A model generated the notes under the pieces. That model was not told the origin of the DNA. It searched no databases and saw only the letters and a program-made list of their open reading frames with translations. From Flavobacterium fluvii (GTDB lineage Bacteria > Bacteroidota > Bacteroidia > Flavobacteriales > Flavobacteriaceae), in the NCBI RefSeq assembly GCF_900129545.1, contig NZ_FQWB01000001.1:186001-250000 (forward strand): DNA of 64,000 nt, in the 5' to 3' direction. Positions 44,269 through 53,797 of this stretch are shown piece by piece. The translations under genes were made by a program, and so were the position numbers. Position 1 is the stretch's first letter. Each line of letters starts with the position of its first letter.

Positions 44269-46296
44269 TTATTTAAGAGGATCAAAGATTGATTTACCAC
44301 CTGACCATCCTGAAGTTTGTCCTAGATAAGAACTAGTATTTAAGGCATTGGCTGGAATACCAAAGAAATAATATTGGTTGTACCATTTGAATTTCCAAGT
44401 TGAAGTTGGTTCATTATTATCTTTAACCTCAACTTTGATAAAATTAGTGTAAAAATAATCTACATACTGATCGTAAGTTGTAATTCCTGGAGGGTAAACC
44501 GCAGGATTTCTATCCGCAACAGGAGCAACACCATTAACTGGAATAAACGGGTCGTTAGCACCAACATAATTTCCACCACCCACTTTTTGAGCCGTGAAGA
44601 ACAAACCTTGTCTTCTCATTCCCTCGATAGGAGTTTGTGCCAAACGAGTACAAGTCCCAAAATCATTATTGTAAAGCAACCAACGTCTCAAGTCCCAGAA
44701 ACGCTTATTCTCAAAAGCAAACTCTACTTTTCTTTCGTTGATGGCAGCTCCAAACAATTGATCTCTGGTTACAGCGGTAGACAAACCAAAATTATTTGCA
44801 CTTTCTATACCAGCTCTTTCCCTAACCTTGGCAATTAAATCTCTACCTTCTGTCAATTTATTAATTCCGATTGCTGATTCAGCCAAGTTCAACAATACTT
44901 CCGCAAAACGCATTTCCATGTAATCCGTTCCGCTATATTGAAAAGCAGTATTATTGCTCGCACTAGGATTTACCGCTTTCCTAACATAAACATTTGTACT
45001 AACAGTTCCTAAAGTTTCCGTAAAACCAGTTGGCAAAACACCAGCATTGGCTGGAGCCGTTTTGTGCCAATAGTAAGTAAATTGTTTGAAATTAGTGTCT
45101 TCAGAGTACGCCCAAGCTGCACCGCTGTAAACAAAAGTTTTGTAGAATCTAGGATCCCTGTTTTTATAAAATGTTTGCAAAGTATATGGGTATTTTGTTG
45201 ATACCCCCGGTGCCAAACCATCTTTCATGGGAAACGCGTCCATAATTTGCTTGGTTGCTCCTACTGCACCAGAACCTCCCAAAGTTTTGGAACGAGCCGC
45301 TTTTTCCCAACCATTGTTTCTCAACACGTTTGAGGATGTTGTATTGTTAAATCCGTAAACGATTACTGCTTCTGGATTAACCGCTTGTGGGTTGGCGGAA
45401 GAAGGTGTTGGTTCAGCAAACCACATATTTCCCCAAGCGGTTGCATTGGCGAAACCACCTGTTGCAAATAATGCAGAACCATTGGCTTCCAATATCGTCT
45501 TTGCTTCGGTATTGGCATCATAAGCACGTTGCCAACGAGTGACATCATCCGTACGATTGAACAAAGGACTTGCCCATGTCAACAACACGCGTCCTTTCAT
45601 GGCCGCAGCTGCTCCGCTGGTAATTCTACTCCAATCTGCAGCAGGCCATTTTCCAGGCAACAACGTTTTTGCTTTATCCAAGTCAGCAACAATCTGCTCA
45701 AGACATTCAGCTGACGAGCTTCTTGGCACCTGATTTGCTCCCTCACTTGAACCTATGGAAGTTTGGGCATTTAGCACCAATGGCACTCCACCATACAAAC
45801 GCAATAAATCAAAATACTGCCAAGCTCTCCAAAAATACATTTCTCCTTTCAATGGATTTTTGTCGGCATCTGCCATTCCATAATTATCGATATTATCCAA
45901 AAACAAATTAATTTGTCTTAATCGTGTATACGTATTATTGGCAATACTTGAAGTAACTGGAGCACCTATATATGGCAAACAATTGGCATCCGTATTGGAT
46001 CCCGGTGCTGCCCATACTTTATTCCAGTTGGTCTCTCCTCCTAATTCATCAGTAGTTTGAGCAAAAGCCGAATTTGAATTACATGCCAAATCCCAAGTAA
46101 AAACAGAAGCATTATTGGCTGGCAGAATTAATCTGTAGATATAATCCACGTATGCTTTTGCCAAAATTGGATCTTGGTACACTTGCTCATTAACCCCTGT
46201 TAAATCTTCCTTTTCTTTAAGAAATTCATCACTACAACTTCCTAGCATCATTGCTGATGCGATACAAACCAGTATTTTATTTTTTATATTTTTCAT
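44269..46296 (-). CDS. susD: SusD/RagB-family glycan-binding lipoprotein
   Basis: A 675-residue surface lipoprotein. The signal ends MLGSC (Cys21) followed by SDEF, matching the flavobacterial surface-export signal. The SusD fold is supported by N-terminal helical TPR-like repeats (YVDYIYRLILP, RLRQINLFLDNIDNYG, GEMYFWRAWQYFDLLRLYGG) and the C-terminal FGIPANALN motif with INERKVEFAFENKRFWDLRRW. It caps the SusC channel and binds pectin-derived oligosaccharides. It is longer than typical SusD (~500-550). It follows susC by 25 bp. The gene symbol denotes family membership, not starch specificity. Confidence 0.93.
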   Translation of the reverse strand: MKNIKNKILVCIASAMMLGSCSDEFLKEKEDLTGVNEQVYQDPILAKAYVDYIYRLILPANNASVFTWDLACNSNSAFAQTTDELGGETNWNKVWAAPGSNTDANCLPYIGAPVTSSIANNTYTRLRQINLFLDNIDNYGMADADKNPLKGEMYFWRAWQYFDLLRLYGGVPLVLNAQTSIGSSEGANQVPRSSSAECLEQIVADLDKAKTLLPGKWPAADWSRITSGAAAAMKGRVLLTWASPLFNRTDDVTRWQRAYDANTEAKTILEANGSALFATGGFANATAWGNMWFAEPTPSSANPQAVNPEAVIVYGFNNTTSSNVLRNNGWEKAARSKTLGGSGAVGATKQIMDAFPMKDGLAPGVSTKYPYTLQTFYKNRDPRFYKTFVYSGAAWAYSEDTNFKQFTYYWHKTAPANAGVLPTGFTETLGTVSTNVYVRKAVNPSASNNTAFQYSGTDYMEMRFAEVLLNLAESAIGINKLTEGRDLIAKVRERAGIESANNFGLSTAVTRDQLFGAAINERKVEFAFENKRFWDLRRWLLYNNDFGTCTRLAQTPIEGMRRQGLFFTAQKVGGGNYVGANDPFIPVNGVAPVADRNPAVYPPGITTYDQYVDYFYTNFIKVEVKDNNEPTSTWKFKWYNQYYFFGIPANALNTSSYLGQTSGWSGGKSIFDPLK

Positions 46297-46321
46297 CGTC
46301 TTAAATTTAATTTGTTCTTAA

Positions 46322-49300
46322 TTAGAAAGATAGATTAAGTCCCAAAGAATATGTTGCCAAAGCAGGGTAAACATCATAAGCACCATTTGGATTTTTATAA
46401 TCAAAAGGATTATACAAAATAAACGGGTTTATTGCCGTAAGATTGAATCTACAACTACTAATTCCCAACGCTTTAGTGTATTTTTCAGGCAAAGCATACC
46501 CTAAATTAACATTTCGCAGTTCAATACTAGTTGATGAACGTTGCCAAAATGTTGAAGTTGGCGCCATATTAAGGGCTTCACTATAAGGATTTGGCATGGT
46601 ACCATTAGGATTAGTTACTGGATCATAAATATCTCTCCAAATAGAAGGTCTGTTATCGATAGCGTCGTTAATAGCTGTTCTCATTGTTTTTCGAGTCTGG
46701 CTATCCACCTCGTTCCAACCACCTCCAAAAGATGCCGTTACCACTGCAACCAAGGAGATATTTCTATAACCCAACTTCAAGGTACTTCCCATACCATACT
46801 TGGTAGCTTCTCTTTTTGCCAATTGGACTTGATCCCAATCATCCACTATACCATCAGCTGGTGCAAATTCACCTGTAGTGGTATTCAACGGTCCACGAAT
46901 ATCAGCATAAGACAATGATCCTGGTCTAAGATCTTTTGCCAACACTTGCATAACACTAATAATTTTGTATTTGGCCACATAAGCATCAATATCGGCTTGC
47001 GTTTTCAACATTCCTACATACTCATGTCCCCAAACTCCGTTATCAGTAGACTGACCTGGTTGGGCAACCCAAGGTTTCATGATTTCAGTCGGATTAAAAT
47101 CACCTTGAACCATCCTGTCATCACCCCAACCGAAATTGACATTCAAACCATATTTAAAATCCTTGCCAACTGTATCATCCCAACCTACAGAAAATTCATA
47201 CCCAAAATTATCTCTTCTTCCATAATTTTCAGATGCCACTGAACCCCCTACCGTAAATGGCACATTGGCCGTTTTACTCATCAACAAATCTGTTCCAACA
47301 TTATAATATGATTCAGCAGTCAAAGACAATCTATTATCCAAGAATTTGGCATCCACACCAAAATTAGTCTTCAAATCGCTGGACCAAGTAGCATCTGGAT
47401 TAGGAGTTACCTCCATTTTCAATCCAGTAGTTCCATTTCCATTTCCATTGACGATACCTTGTCCTATTTGATAGGTAAAACGTTGTCTCCATTGCCAAGC
47501 CTTGGTATCATCAGCACCCAACAAACCAACAGAGTATCTAACTTTTAAATAATCAATTACACTTGACTTGAAGAAATCCTCTTTCGAGATAACCCATCCA
47601 GCAGACAAGGAGTAAAAACTACCCCAGTAATTTTCTGGTGAAAATCGGGTTGAAGCATCACTTCTGTACAAGAATTCTGCTAAATACTTGTTGTCATAAG
47701 AATAATTCACACGACCCACATATCCCAGCGATCCTGATTCAGATCCCGAGGTAGAACCATCCACGGCACCAAATGCAGTACTCGATTGTCCATTGGTAGT
47801 CGCTATCGGATCATCTTTATAAAACTCTTCTTTATTACTCTTCGCTTCTCCCCTTTCAATGGAAAACAATCCTGACACACTATGTTTTCCAAAATCGCGG
47901 CTATAATTCACGTTAAAGTTGGATTGTTCCGATTCTGACCTTGTATTACCCCAACCTATTCTATTACCATTATTATTAATTCTAGCTGTAATTTTCGAAA
48001 ATGATGTTAAAGCTGCATTTGGATCATAGATATGCCCATTAGCTCCTGCTCCAGGAGCTCCTGGTGTATTCTCAAATTGATAAGTTGTAAATTTAGTACC
48101 AATATAATCCGCTCTATTGGTCGAAACATTTCTTGCATACGACGCTCTAAGAGACAAGCCTTTTACGAAAGGCAATTTATATTCAGCATAAAAATTGGCT
48201 GATAAATTGGTTCCGTTATTGGTGGAAACATTCCCCAAACGGTTGATTTCACCAAAATGATATTGAGATTCGTTAGATGTATTTAAACGCTGCACCGCCA
48301 TACCTTGAATATACTCTGGCAAAATTGGAGAAGCATTCAACAATCTTCTGTAATCATTTTCTTCATTGGTACCCCCATTTCTACTGTTGGTACTGGAAAT
48401 ATCATTATAATAACCTCCAATTTGGATTCCCGCCTTGAAATCATTTGATATGTTAAAATCAGCCCCCGATCTAAAATTCCATTTTGAATAATCAATATTA
48501 GTTAAATTACCCCCTTGTTGATAGTATGATGCTCCCGCAAAAAAAGTTGCTTTTTCAGTACCACCAGAAATATTTAAACTATGTTTTTGGTTATTGGAAG
48601 CATGCCAGTAATCTTCCATCTGATCATATTTCAATGTTTTATAATATTCAATTTCATCTGGCGAAAAGAAATATTGGGGAGAATTAACAGGTCTATTATA
48701 CCCATTAGGTCCATTCATGATGTTGTAATAATTAGCATACTCGACTGCATTCATCATTTTAGTACGATATGCCTCATCTTCAATACCATAAGAACCTGCA
48801 TAAGTAAATCTGGTCGCCCCCTTTTTTCCTCTTTTTGTGGTTACAATAACCACACCATTTGCAGATCTTGCACCATAAATTGCTGCCGCCCCATCTTTAA
48901 GGAAAGTAAGACTTTCCACTTCGGAAGCATCCAAGTTGTCAAACAAGGTAGAATCGTTTGTACCATCACCCGATACTTGCAACACTCCATCAATAACATA
49001 TAAAGGATTGGTTGTTCCTCCATCTTTTGAAAAAGTGGCAGATCTACGTATATTTATCGCAGCCGGCTTTCCTGGTCTGGTATTACCTCCAGAAACACCA
49101 ACACCCACAACTCTACCCACTAAAGCAGTCGCTATGTTACCTGTCGGCAAATCTTCAATATCTTTCACCGGCAAGGTTTGTGTAGCTCCAGTTAAATGAG
49201 ATTTTTTCTGTGTACCATATCCCACAACAACAACTTCTTCCAGAGTTGTTGAATCTTCTTTCAACGTAACGTTAATTACTGCTTCATTTCCAACTGTTTT

Positions 49301-49564
49301 TTCCATTCTGTCCATTCCTATAAAAGCAAAAGAAAGAATAGCCCCTTTTTTTACTGATATAGTGTACTTTCCGTCTGCATCAGTAACGACACCATTAGTC
49401 GTCCCCTTTTCGAGAACATTAGCACCGGGCAACCCCAAGCCGGTGTTATCAATTACAATACCCGTGATAATTACTTTTTCTCCATTAGTTTTTTGGGCAA
49501 AGCCCGACAAACTCAACAGAGTAAATAACAGTACACCACATACCTGTTTAATTGTTTGTTTCAT
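46322..49564 (-). CDS. susC: SusC/RagA-family TonB-dependent outer membrane transporter
   Basis: A 1080-residue outer membrane protein that imports oligosaccharides with energy from TonB. Order: signal peptide (ending GFAQ), CarboxypepD-regulatory-like domain (~33-110, ITGIVIDNTGLGLPGANV), TonB box-like EEVVVVGYGTQKK, plug with NPLYVIDGV and LKDGAAAIYGARSANGV, then a beta-barrel ending in LGLNLSF (terminal aromatic residue). It lacks an STN domain, so it should not signal through a FecR/ECF-sigma relay. It is the only SusC in the window and heads a unit with susD and probably the PL1 genes. Its leader carries a TAnnTTTG box and a 14-bp element shared with another gene. Confidence 0.95.
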   Translation of the reverse strand: MKQTIKQVCGVLLFTLLSLSGFAQKTNGEKVIITGIVIDNTGLGLPGANVLEKGTTNGVVTDADGKYTISVKKGAILSFAFIGMDRMEKTVGNEAVINVTLKEDSTTLEEVVVVGYGTQKKSHLTGATQTLPVKDIEDLPTGNIATALVGRVVGVGVSGGNTRPGKPAAINIRRSATFSKDGGTTNPLYVIDGVLQVSGDGTNDSTLFDNLDASEVESLTFLKDGAAAIYGARSANGVVIVTTKRGKKGATRFTYAGSYGIEDEAYRTKMMNAVEYANYYNIMNGPNGYNRPVNSPQYFFSPDEIEYYKTLKYDQMEDYWHASNNQKHSLNISGGTEKATFFAGASYYQQGGNLTNIDYSKWNFRSGADFNISNDFKAGIQIGGYYNDISSTNSRNGGTNEENDYRRLLNASPILPEYIQGMAVQRLNTSNESQYHFGEINRLGNVSTNNGTNLSANFYAEYKLPFVKGLSLRASYARNVSTNRADYIGTKFTTYQFENTPGAPGAGANGHIYDPNAALTSFSKITARINNNGNRIGWGNTRSESEQSNFNVNYSRDFGKHSVSGLFSIERGEAKSNKEEFYKDDPIATTNGQSSTAFGAVDGSTSGSESGSLGYVGRVNYSYDNKYLAEFLYRSDASTRFSPENYWGSFYSLSAGWVISKEDFFKSSVIDYLKVRYSVGLLGADDTKAWQWRQRFTYQIGQGIVNGNGNGTTGLKMEVTPNPDATWSSDLKTNFGVDAKFLDNRLSLTAESYYNVGTDLLMSKTANVPFTVGGSVASENYGRRDNFGYEFSVGWDDTVGKDFKYGLNVNFGWGDDRMVQGDFNPTEIMKPWVAQPGQSTDNGVWGHEYVGMLKTQADIDAYVAKYKIISVMQVLAKDLRPGSLSYADIRGPLNTTTGEFAPADGIVDDWDQVQLAKREATKYGMGSTLKLGYRNISLVAVVTASFGGGWNEVDSQTRKTMRTAINDAIDNRPSIWRDIYDPVTNPNGTMPNPYSEALNMAPTSTFWQRSSTSIELRNVNLGYALPEKYTKALGISSCRFNLTAINPFILYNPFDYKNPNGAYDVYPALATYSLGLNLSF

Positions 49565-49683
49565 AAGTGTTTTAGTTAAATTAATAGTTAGTTTAGTTAG
49601 TAAAATATAAAATTTATTTTTAAAACATTCCTTTGTTTTTGTTTTTTAAATAAATGTAAAAAATACAATTATAATATTTGAGC

Positions 49684-49691
49684 CAAATTTA
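49684..49691 (-). promoter_or_regulatory. Probable susC promoter -7 box
   Basis: The minus strand reads TAAATTTG, a perfect match to the Bacteroidota TAnnTTTG element. It is 120 bp upstream of the susC ATG, so the transcript would carry a leader of about 110 bases. Confidence 0.55.
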
Positions 49692-49714
49692 TTGGGTCAA
49701 ATAATCGAAACTAT

Positions 49715-49728
49715 CCTGCACTGTCCTG
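49715..49728 (-). promoter_or_regulatory. Candidate operator upstream of susC
   Basis: The minus strand reads CAGGACAGTGCAGG, 12 of 14 bases identical to the site at 17330-17343. It sits 23 bases upstream of the TAAATTTG box, the same spacing as at the other site. The position just upstream of the promoter suits an activator such as a hybrid two-component regulator, though none is encoded here. Confidence 0.5.
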
Positions 49729-50387
49729 CTTCAGTGTTTTTATCAAATAAAAGTAGCAAAAAATAAATCATATCAACAAAAAAATAGCTTAAAAATAAAA
49801 TTATCAAAAAAAAGAACAGAAATACTAATTATAATTAATTTTAAGCCTGCATTTACAAGTTTTGTTGACGTAAATACAATGAAATCATAACACAACTCCT
49901 AATTAGTGATTTTTTAATCTCATTTCAGGCAAAAACAAACAGCTAATCCAATTCTCAAAATCAAACCGAAAAAACTGTTTTTTTTCATCATAATTATATA
50001 ATATTTCATCATGGAATATTATAAATAAAAAGTATAATTAATTGATTTACAGTTATTTAAAATAATATTTATAAAAAAATCATTTAAAATATTTATTTTT
50101 CAAAAAGACTAAAAATATCCTTTGAATTTCTGACTAGAATAAGCTGTCATCCAATTTATTTAAAAGTGTTAAAATTCACTTCAAATTAAGTTTTTTTTGG
50201 CAAAAAAAGTAATTTCTTACAGTTTTGCTTTAACGATTAAGCACGTATAAAGCATTTTTTTAAAATTGAAGAATGAATCAATACAATGAATCATCAAAAC
50301 CAAAATTGAAGCGGTAATTTTTGAAGCAATAATAAACTTGAATACTGTCAAACTCATTCCATTTGACAAAACAGCACTTTTCGCAAA

Positions 50388-51338
50388 CTAATTCTTGAAA
50401 ATTTTATCCAGAAAAGCAACTGCATGATTTACCGTTGGAGTAAACCAAGGATGGAAAAACCAAAAAGGATGTGGTGTATCGGCCAATGTATGCACTTCCG
50501 AATAAACATGAAATGAATTTAACTGTTGAATCATGTCGTCTCTCCCGGCATGATATCTTGGAATGGAACTGTTGATAAATACAATCGGAGGAGAGTGTTT
50601 TGAAACCTGGTCTAAAGGCGAAGCGGATTCCCAAATCTTCGGATTCTCTTCATAAGTGCAGTTTAACCAAGACGAAGTCGCCGTGCCTTCTTTGGATTCA
50701 CGATGATGAAACGACAAAGTACCATCGATATTTACTACCGCCTGTATGGCGCTGGATTGTTCAGGATTTCCTACAGTGTCTTCATATTCTTTATTGAAGT
50801 TGGTAAAACCAACCAATGTAGCCAATTGTCCTCCTGCCGACATTCCCAATGTCGAGATTTTTTTAGTGTCGAGATTCAGCATTTTCGAATTGGCCCTCAT
50901 CCATCGAATTGCCGATTTGATATCGTAAACAGCTTCTGGATATTTGGCTTCCAACGACAATCGATATTCCACACAAACTGCCACATAACCCGAATTTGCC
51001 AAAGCAATTGCCATGGAACCCGTCTGGGATTTATCCCCCGATCTCCAACCTCCACCGTGAATCAATATCACGCCTGGATAATTCCCCTTTATTTTCTTTT
51101 TGGGATAATAAACATCAACCGTCAACTCTCTTTCTTCCCGTTTTTTGTAAACTTGGTCTTTTAGAAAAGCAACTTCTTCGCTCATTTCTGGACGTGCAAT
51201 TTCTATGTAAGGCCTATGTTTTTTTTCTTTGACAAAAGTACCTCGAACGGTAAAGGAAGTATCTCTTGGTATTGGCTGCTGTGCAAAACCCATTACAGAA
51301 ACCAAAATCAGTATAAAAAAAACGTTAAGTCGCTGCAT
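50388..51338 (-). CDS. Exported alpha/beta-hydrolase acyl esterase (HGGGW type)
   Basis: A 316-residue exported esterase (signal peptide to about FAQ). The oxyanion motif is IHGGGW (94-99) and the nucleophile is Ser167 in GMSAGGQ. An Asp is expected near PRYHAGRDD and a His in DTPHPFWFFHPW, as in BD-FAE/CE10-like carbohydrate acetylesterases. It is last in a compact five-gene block: esterase, CE8, GH28, CE12 and this gene. Its likely job is deacetylation of pectin oligosaccharides. The 823-bp gap to susC follows it. Confidence 0.8.
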   Translation of the reverse strand: MQRLNVFFILILVSVMGFAQQPIPRDTSFTVRGTFVKEKKHRPYIEIARPEMSEEVAFLKDQVYKKREERELTVDVYYPKKKIKGNYPGVILIHGGGWRSGDKSQTGSMAIALANSGYVAVCVEYRLSLEAKYPEAVYDIKSAIRWMRANSKMLNLDTKKISTLGMSAGGQLATLVGFTNFNKEYEDTVGNPEQSSAIQAVVNIDGTLSFHHRESKEGTATSSWLNCTYEENPKIWESASPLDQVSKHSPPIVFINSSIPRYHAGRDDMIQQLNSFHVYSEVHTLADTPHPFWFFHPWFTPTVNHAVAFLDKIFKN

Positions 51339-51350
51339 ATTAGCTGGTTT

Positions 51351-52133
51351 TTATAATTTCTTCATTGCATTAAAAACCAATCTTGCCACTTCCTTTCCTC
51401 CTGCGGTTTGAAAATGTGTTTTGTCGGTTTGCCCATTAGGATAAGCTTCATACAAACCAGCTTCGAAAGTCATAAAATAATTTTTGGTTACATACTCTTG
51501 CCCTTTACTTGTAAAAAACGTCATGGATAATTCATTCAAATCTATCAATTTCACGTTGAGTTCTTTCGCAACGTCTTTTGCCGTTTGTGGATATTCTCCG
51601 TGCACATTGGTCAACTTGCCGTCTTTCCAAGGATAGTTTCTGGCAACCGGGGTCATCACTATTGGAGTAGCCCCTTTTTCACGAGTCTGATTGATAAATA
51701 GTCGCAAGAATTCTTTATAGCCTTGAATATCAACATAACGCTCCGTTTTTTCTACCGAGCCATCATTATGTCCGAATTGCATCATCACGACATCGCCTTT
51801 TTGCAAGGATTTATAAACTTCAGCCCAACGCCCTTCTTGAAAAAAGGTTCTGGTGCTTCTGCCGCCTTTGGCTCTGTCGTCGATTTTCACTTCTTTGGCG
51901 TTTCCCAAAATAGTACTGACCAACTTCAAACTGTCTTTTTGAAAAAATGGCTGAAACACCTGCCCCCAACCTACCAAAGGAAATCTTTTAGTTTGATAAT
52001 TTTCTTCCAATGAATAATCGGCAACCGTTGAATCTCCTATCAAGTAAATTGTGGTCACCTTGGATTTCGCACTAAAAGCACTTAAAATCAATATCGAGAA
52101 AAGAACAATTAGTGCCGTTTTATAATTTTTCAT
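51351..52133 (-). CDS. CE12 rhamnogalacturonan acetylesterase
   Basis: A 260-residue exported SGNH hydrolase. Block I is IGDSTVADY (Ser35), the Gly block is in KGGRSTRTFF, block III is FGHNDGS and block V is DKTHFQTAGG (Asp237, His240). This set with the GDST start is the mark of rhamnogalacturonan acetylesterase. It removes acetyl groups from galacturonate of rhamnogalacturonan I, exposing the chain to lyases and hydrolases. Two bases separate it from the upstream GH28 stop, so the pair is translationally linked. Confidence 0.9.
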   Translation of the reverse strand: MKNYKTALIVLFSILILSAFSAKSKVTTIYLIGDSTVADYSLEENYQTKRFPLVGWGQVFQPFFQKDSLKLVSTILGNAKEVKIDDRAKGGRSTRTFFQEGRWAEVYKSLQKGDVVMMQFGHNDGSVEKTERYVDIQGYKEFLRLFINQTREKGATPIVMTPVARNYPWKDGKLTNVHGEYPQTAKDVAKELNVKLIDLNELSMTFFTSKGQEYVTKNYFMTFEAGLYEAYPNGQTDKTHFQTAGGKEVARLVFNAMKKL

Positions 52134-52135
52134 CG

Positions 52136-53785
52136 TTATTTATTAAATTTTAAAGATTTAGCATTTGCCTTATTATTAAAAACAGCTTTTGTCAAACTTT
52201 CTGGAAAACTGGAGTTCTTGATAGAAATATTCGACGAATTTTCACCATTAATATTAAATATCGTTCCGGCAGATTGATTGGATTTTATGGCATCAAAAGA
52301 AATGTCCTGACTGGTTTCTACATAGACAATTTCTTTTCCAGGCTTGGTTCTCAAATCACAATTTTTCAAATAGATTCCTTTGGCGTCTTTTATTTCAACA
52401 CCTATATCCGTGTTAAGCACAAGGTTTTCCATATAAATATTATTGACCGGCATTTCTGGAATACCCCTAACAAAAACTCCTTTTTTGGCACCATCACAAA
52501 CAATATTTTGGATATATATATTCTTGAACACCGGCGTTTCTTCGGTAACTGCAGGAACTACAACTGCTTCATTTGCTTGTGGAGATTTAACCCAGTAATA
52601 CATGTCAAAGAAGATGGCTTCGCTACCAATATCAACCATATTGATGTTTTTGATAAAGATGTTTTCTACAACGCCACCTCTGCCTCTTGTCGTTTTAAAA
52701 CGAAGTCCTTTGTCCGTCCCTCTAAAAGTACAATCGTAAACAAAGATGTTTCTTGCTCCGCCAGACATTTCACTACCAATCACAAAACCTCCGTGACCGT
52801 TGTAAACAGTATTGTTTCGAATAATCATGTTTTCGGTTGGCATTCCTCTTTTTCTGCCTTCTGCATCTTTTCCGGATTTGATGCAGATGGCATCATCTCC
52901 TACGTCAAAAACACAGTTTTCCATCAATACATTTTTGCAAGACTCGATATCGGCGCCATCACCGTTTTGGGCATAATCAGGATTTTTGATAAACAAATCC
53001 CTCATTGTCAAATTTTCACACATCAACGGATGCACATTCCAAGCAGGAGAATTTTGAAAAACTACTCCTTCCAACAGTACATTTTTACAGCTCGTAAGCA
53101 CAATTAAATTAGGTCTTAAAAAATCTTTAATTGGTTCAAAATCTTCCAACTTTACTCCTGGCCCCAACAATGTGGAAGGTTTTTCATAATACGCTTTTTT
53201 AGTTTTTTCCGAAGGAAACCACATTTTTTGGTCCTCACTCACGATTCCGCCAGAAGCTACTTTATTTTTCCATTCCCCTTCCGTCAATTTATTTTTTCCA
53301 ACCATTCGCCAAGCATCGCCATTGCCGTCAATAGTTCCTTTGCCGGTAATGGCTATATTCTGCAAATTAGTTCCCATAATTGGCGATTCATTCTTTGCCG
53401 AAGGAACACCCTCGTAATTGCCTTCTATAATTTTATAATCGTCGAAGTTCTTGGAAAACAACAAAAGTGCATTTTTCTTTAAATGCAAATTGACATTACT
53501 TTTCAACTTTATTGGCCCAGTCAACCAGAATCCATTTGGAATCAACACGACTCCGCCACCTTTGGCACTACAAGCCGAAATCGCATCGTTAATGGCCTTG
53601 GTATTCAATGAAACTCCGTCAGGTTTTGCTCCATATTGGATTATATTGATGGTGTCTTTTTTGAAAACTGGTTCAATAATAACTGGTAAATTATCCCAAG
53701 AATAAGGTTTTGTTTGGGCCTTGGCACTCATTCCAATCACACAAAAAAGAAGCAAAAGCAACTCCTTCAAAAATACTTTGTTCAT
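52136..53785 (-). CDS. GH28 hydrolase with variant motifs
   Basis: A 549-residue exported beta-helix protein (signal peptide ending SAKAQ). GH28 motifs are present but altered: NGDGADIES in place of NTDG, GDDAICIKSG, NGHGGFVIGSE, and KGLRFKT in place of RIK. The two catalytic Asp regions remain, so it is probably active. The changes suggest a substrate other than plain homogalacturonan, such as rhamnogalacturonan or a substituted galacturonide. Twelve bases separate it from the CE8 gene and two from CE12, so esterases and hydrolase are made together. Confidence 0.9.
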   Translation of the reverse strand: MNKVFLKELLLLLFCVIGMSAKAQTKPYSWDNLPVIIEPVFKKDTINIIQYGAKPDGVSLNTKAINDAISACSAKGGGVVLIPNGFWLTGPIKLKSNVNLHLKKNALLLFSKNFDDYKIIEGNYEGVPSAKNESPIMGTNLQNIAITGKGTIDGNGDAWRMVGKNKLTEGEWKNKVASGGIVSEDQKMWFPSEKTKKAYYEKPSTLLGPGVKLEDFEPIKDFLRPNLIVLTSCKNVLLEGVVFQNSPAWNVHPLMCENLTMRDLFIKNPDYAQNGDGADIESCKNVLMENCVFDVGDDAICIKSGKDAEGRKRGMPTENMIIRNNTVYNGHGGFVIGSEMSGGARNIFVYDCTFRGTDKGLRFKTTRGRGGVVENIFIKNINMVDIGSEAIFFDMYYWVKSPQANEAVVVPAVTEETPVFKNIYIQNIVCDGAKKGVFVRGIPEMPVNNIYMENLVLNTDIGVEIKDAKGIYLKNCDLRTKPGKEIVYVETSQDISFDAIKSNQSAGTIFNINGENSSNISIKNSSFPESLTKAVFNNKANAKSLKFNK

Positions 53786-53797
53786 ATTCTATTTATT

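Larger units (their letters stand above)
49565..50387. other. 823-bp gene-free, very AT-rich susC leader region
   Basis: The longest gene-free stretch. No plausible ORF, tRNA or known riboswitch is visible. The first ~170 bp before susC hold the promoter-like box and the 14-bp element. The remainder is A/T-rich with long A and T tracts and one weak hairpin (GTCAAA 50347-50352 with TTTGAC 50362-50367), which could be a terminator for the upstream esterase operon. Bent DNA or an untranslated RNA is possible, but I see no direct proof. Confidence 0.6.

Noticed and set aside
52274..53107. 277-codon plus-strand open frame
   Set aside because: It lies wholly opposite the GH28 gene, has no recognisable domain or signal peptide, and mirrors the codon pattern of the real gene.
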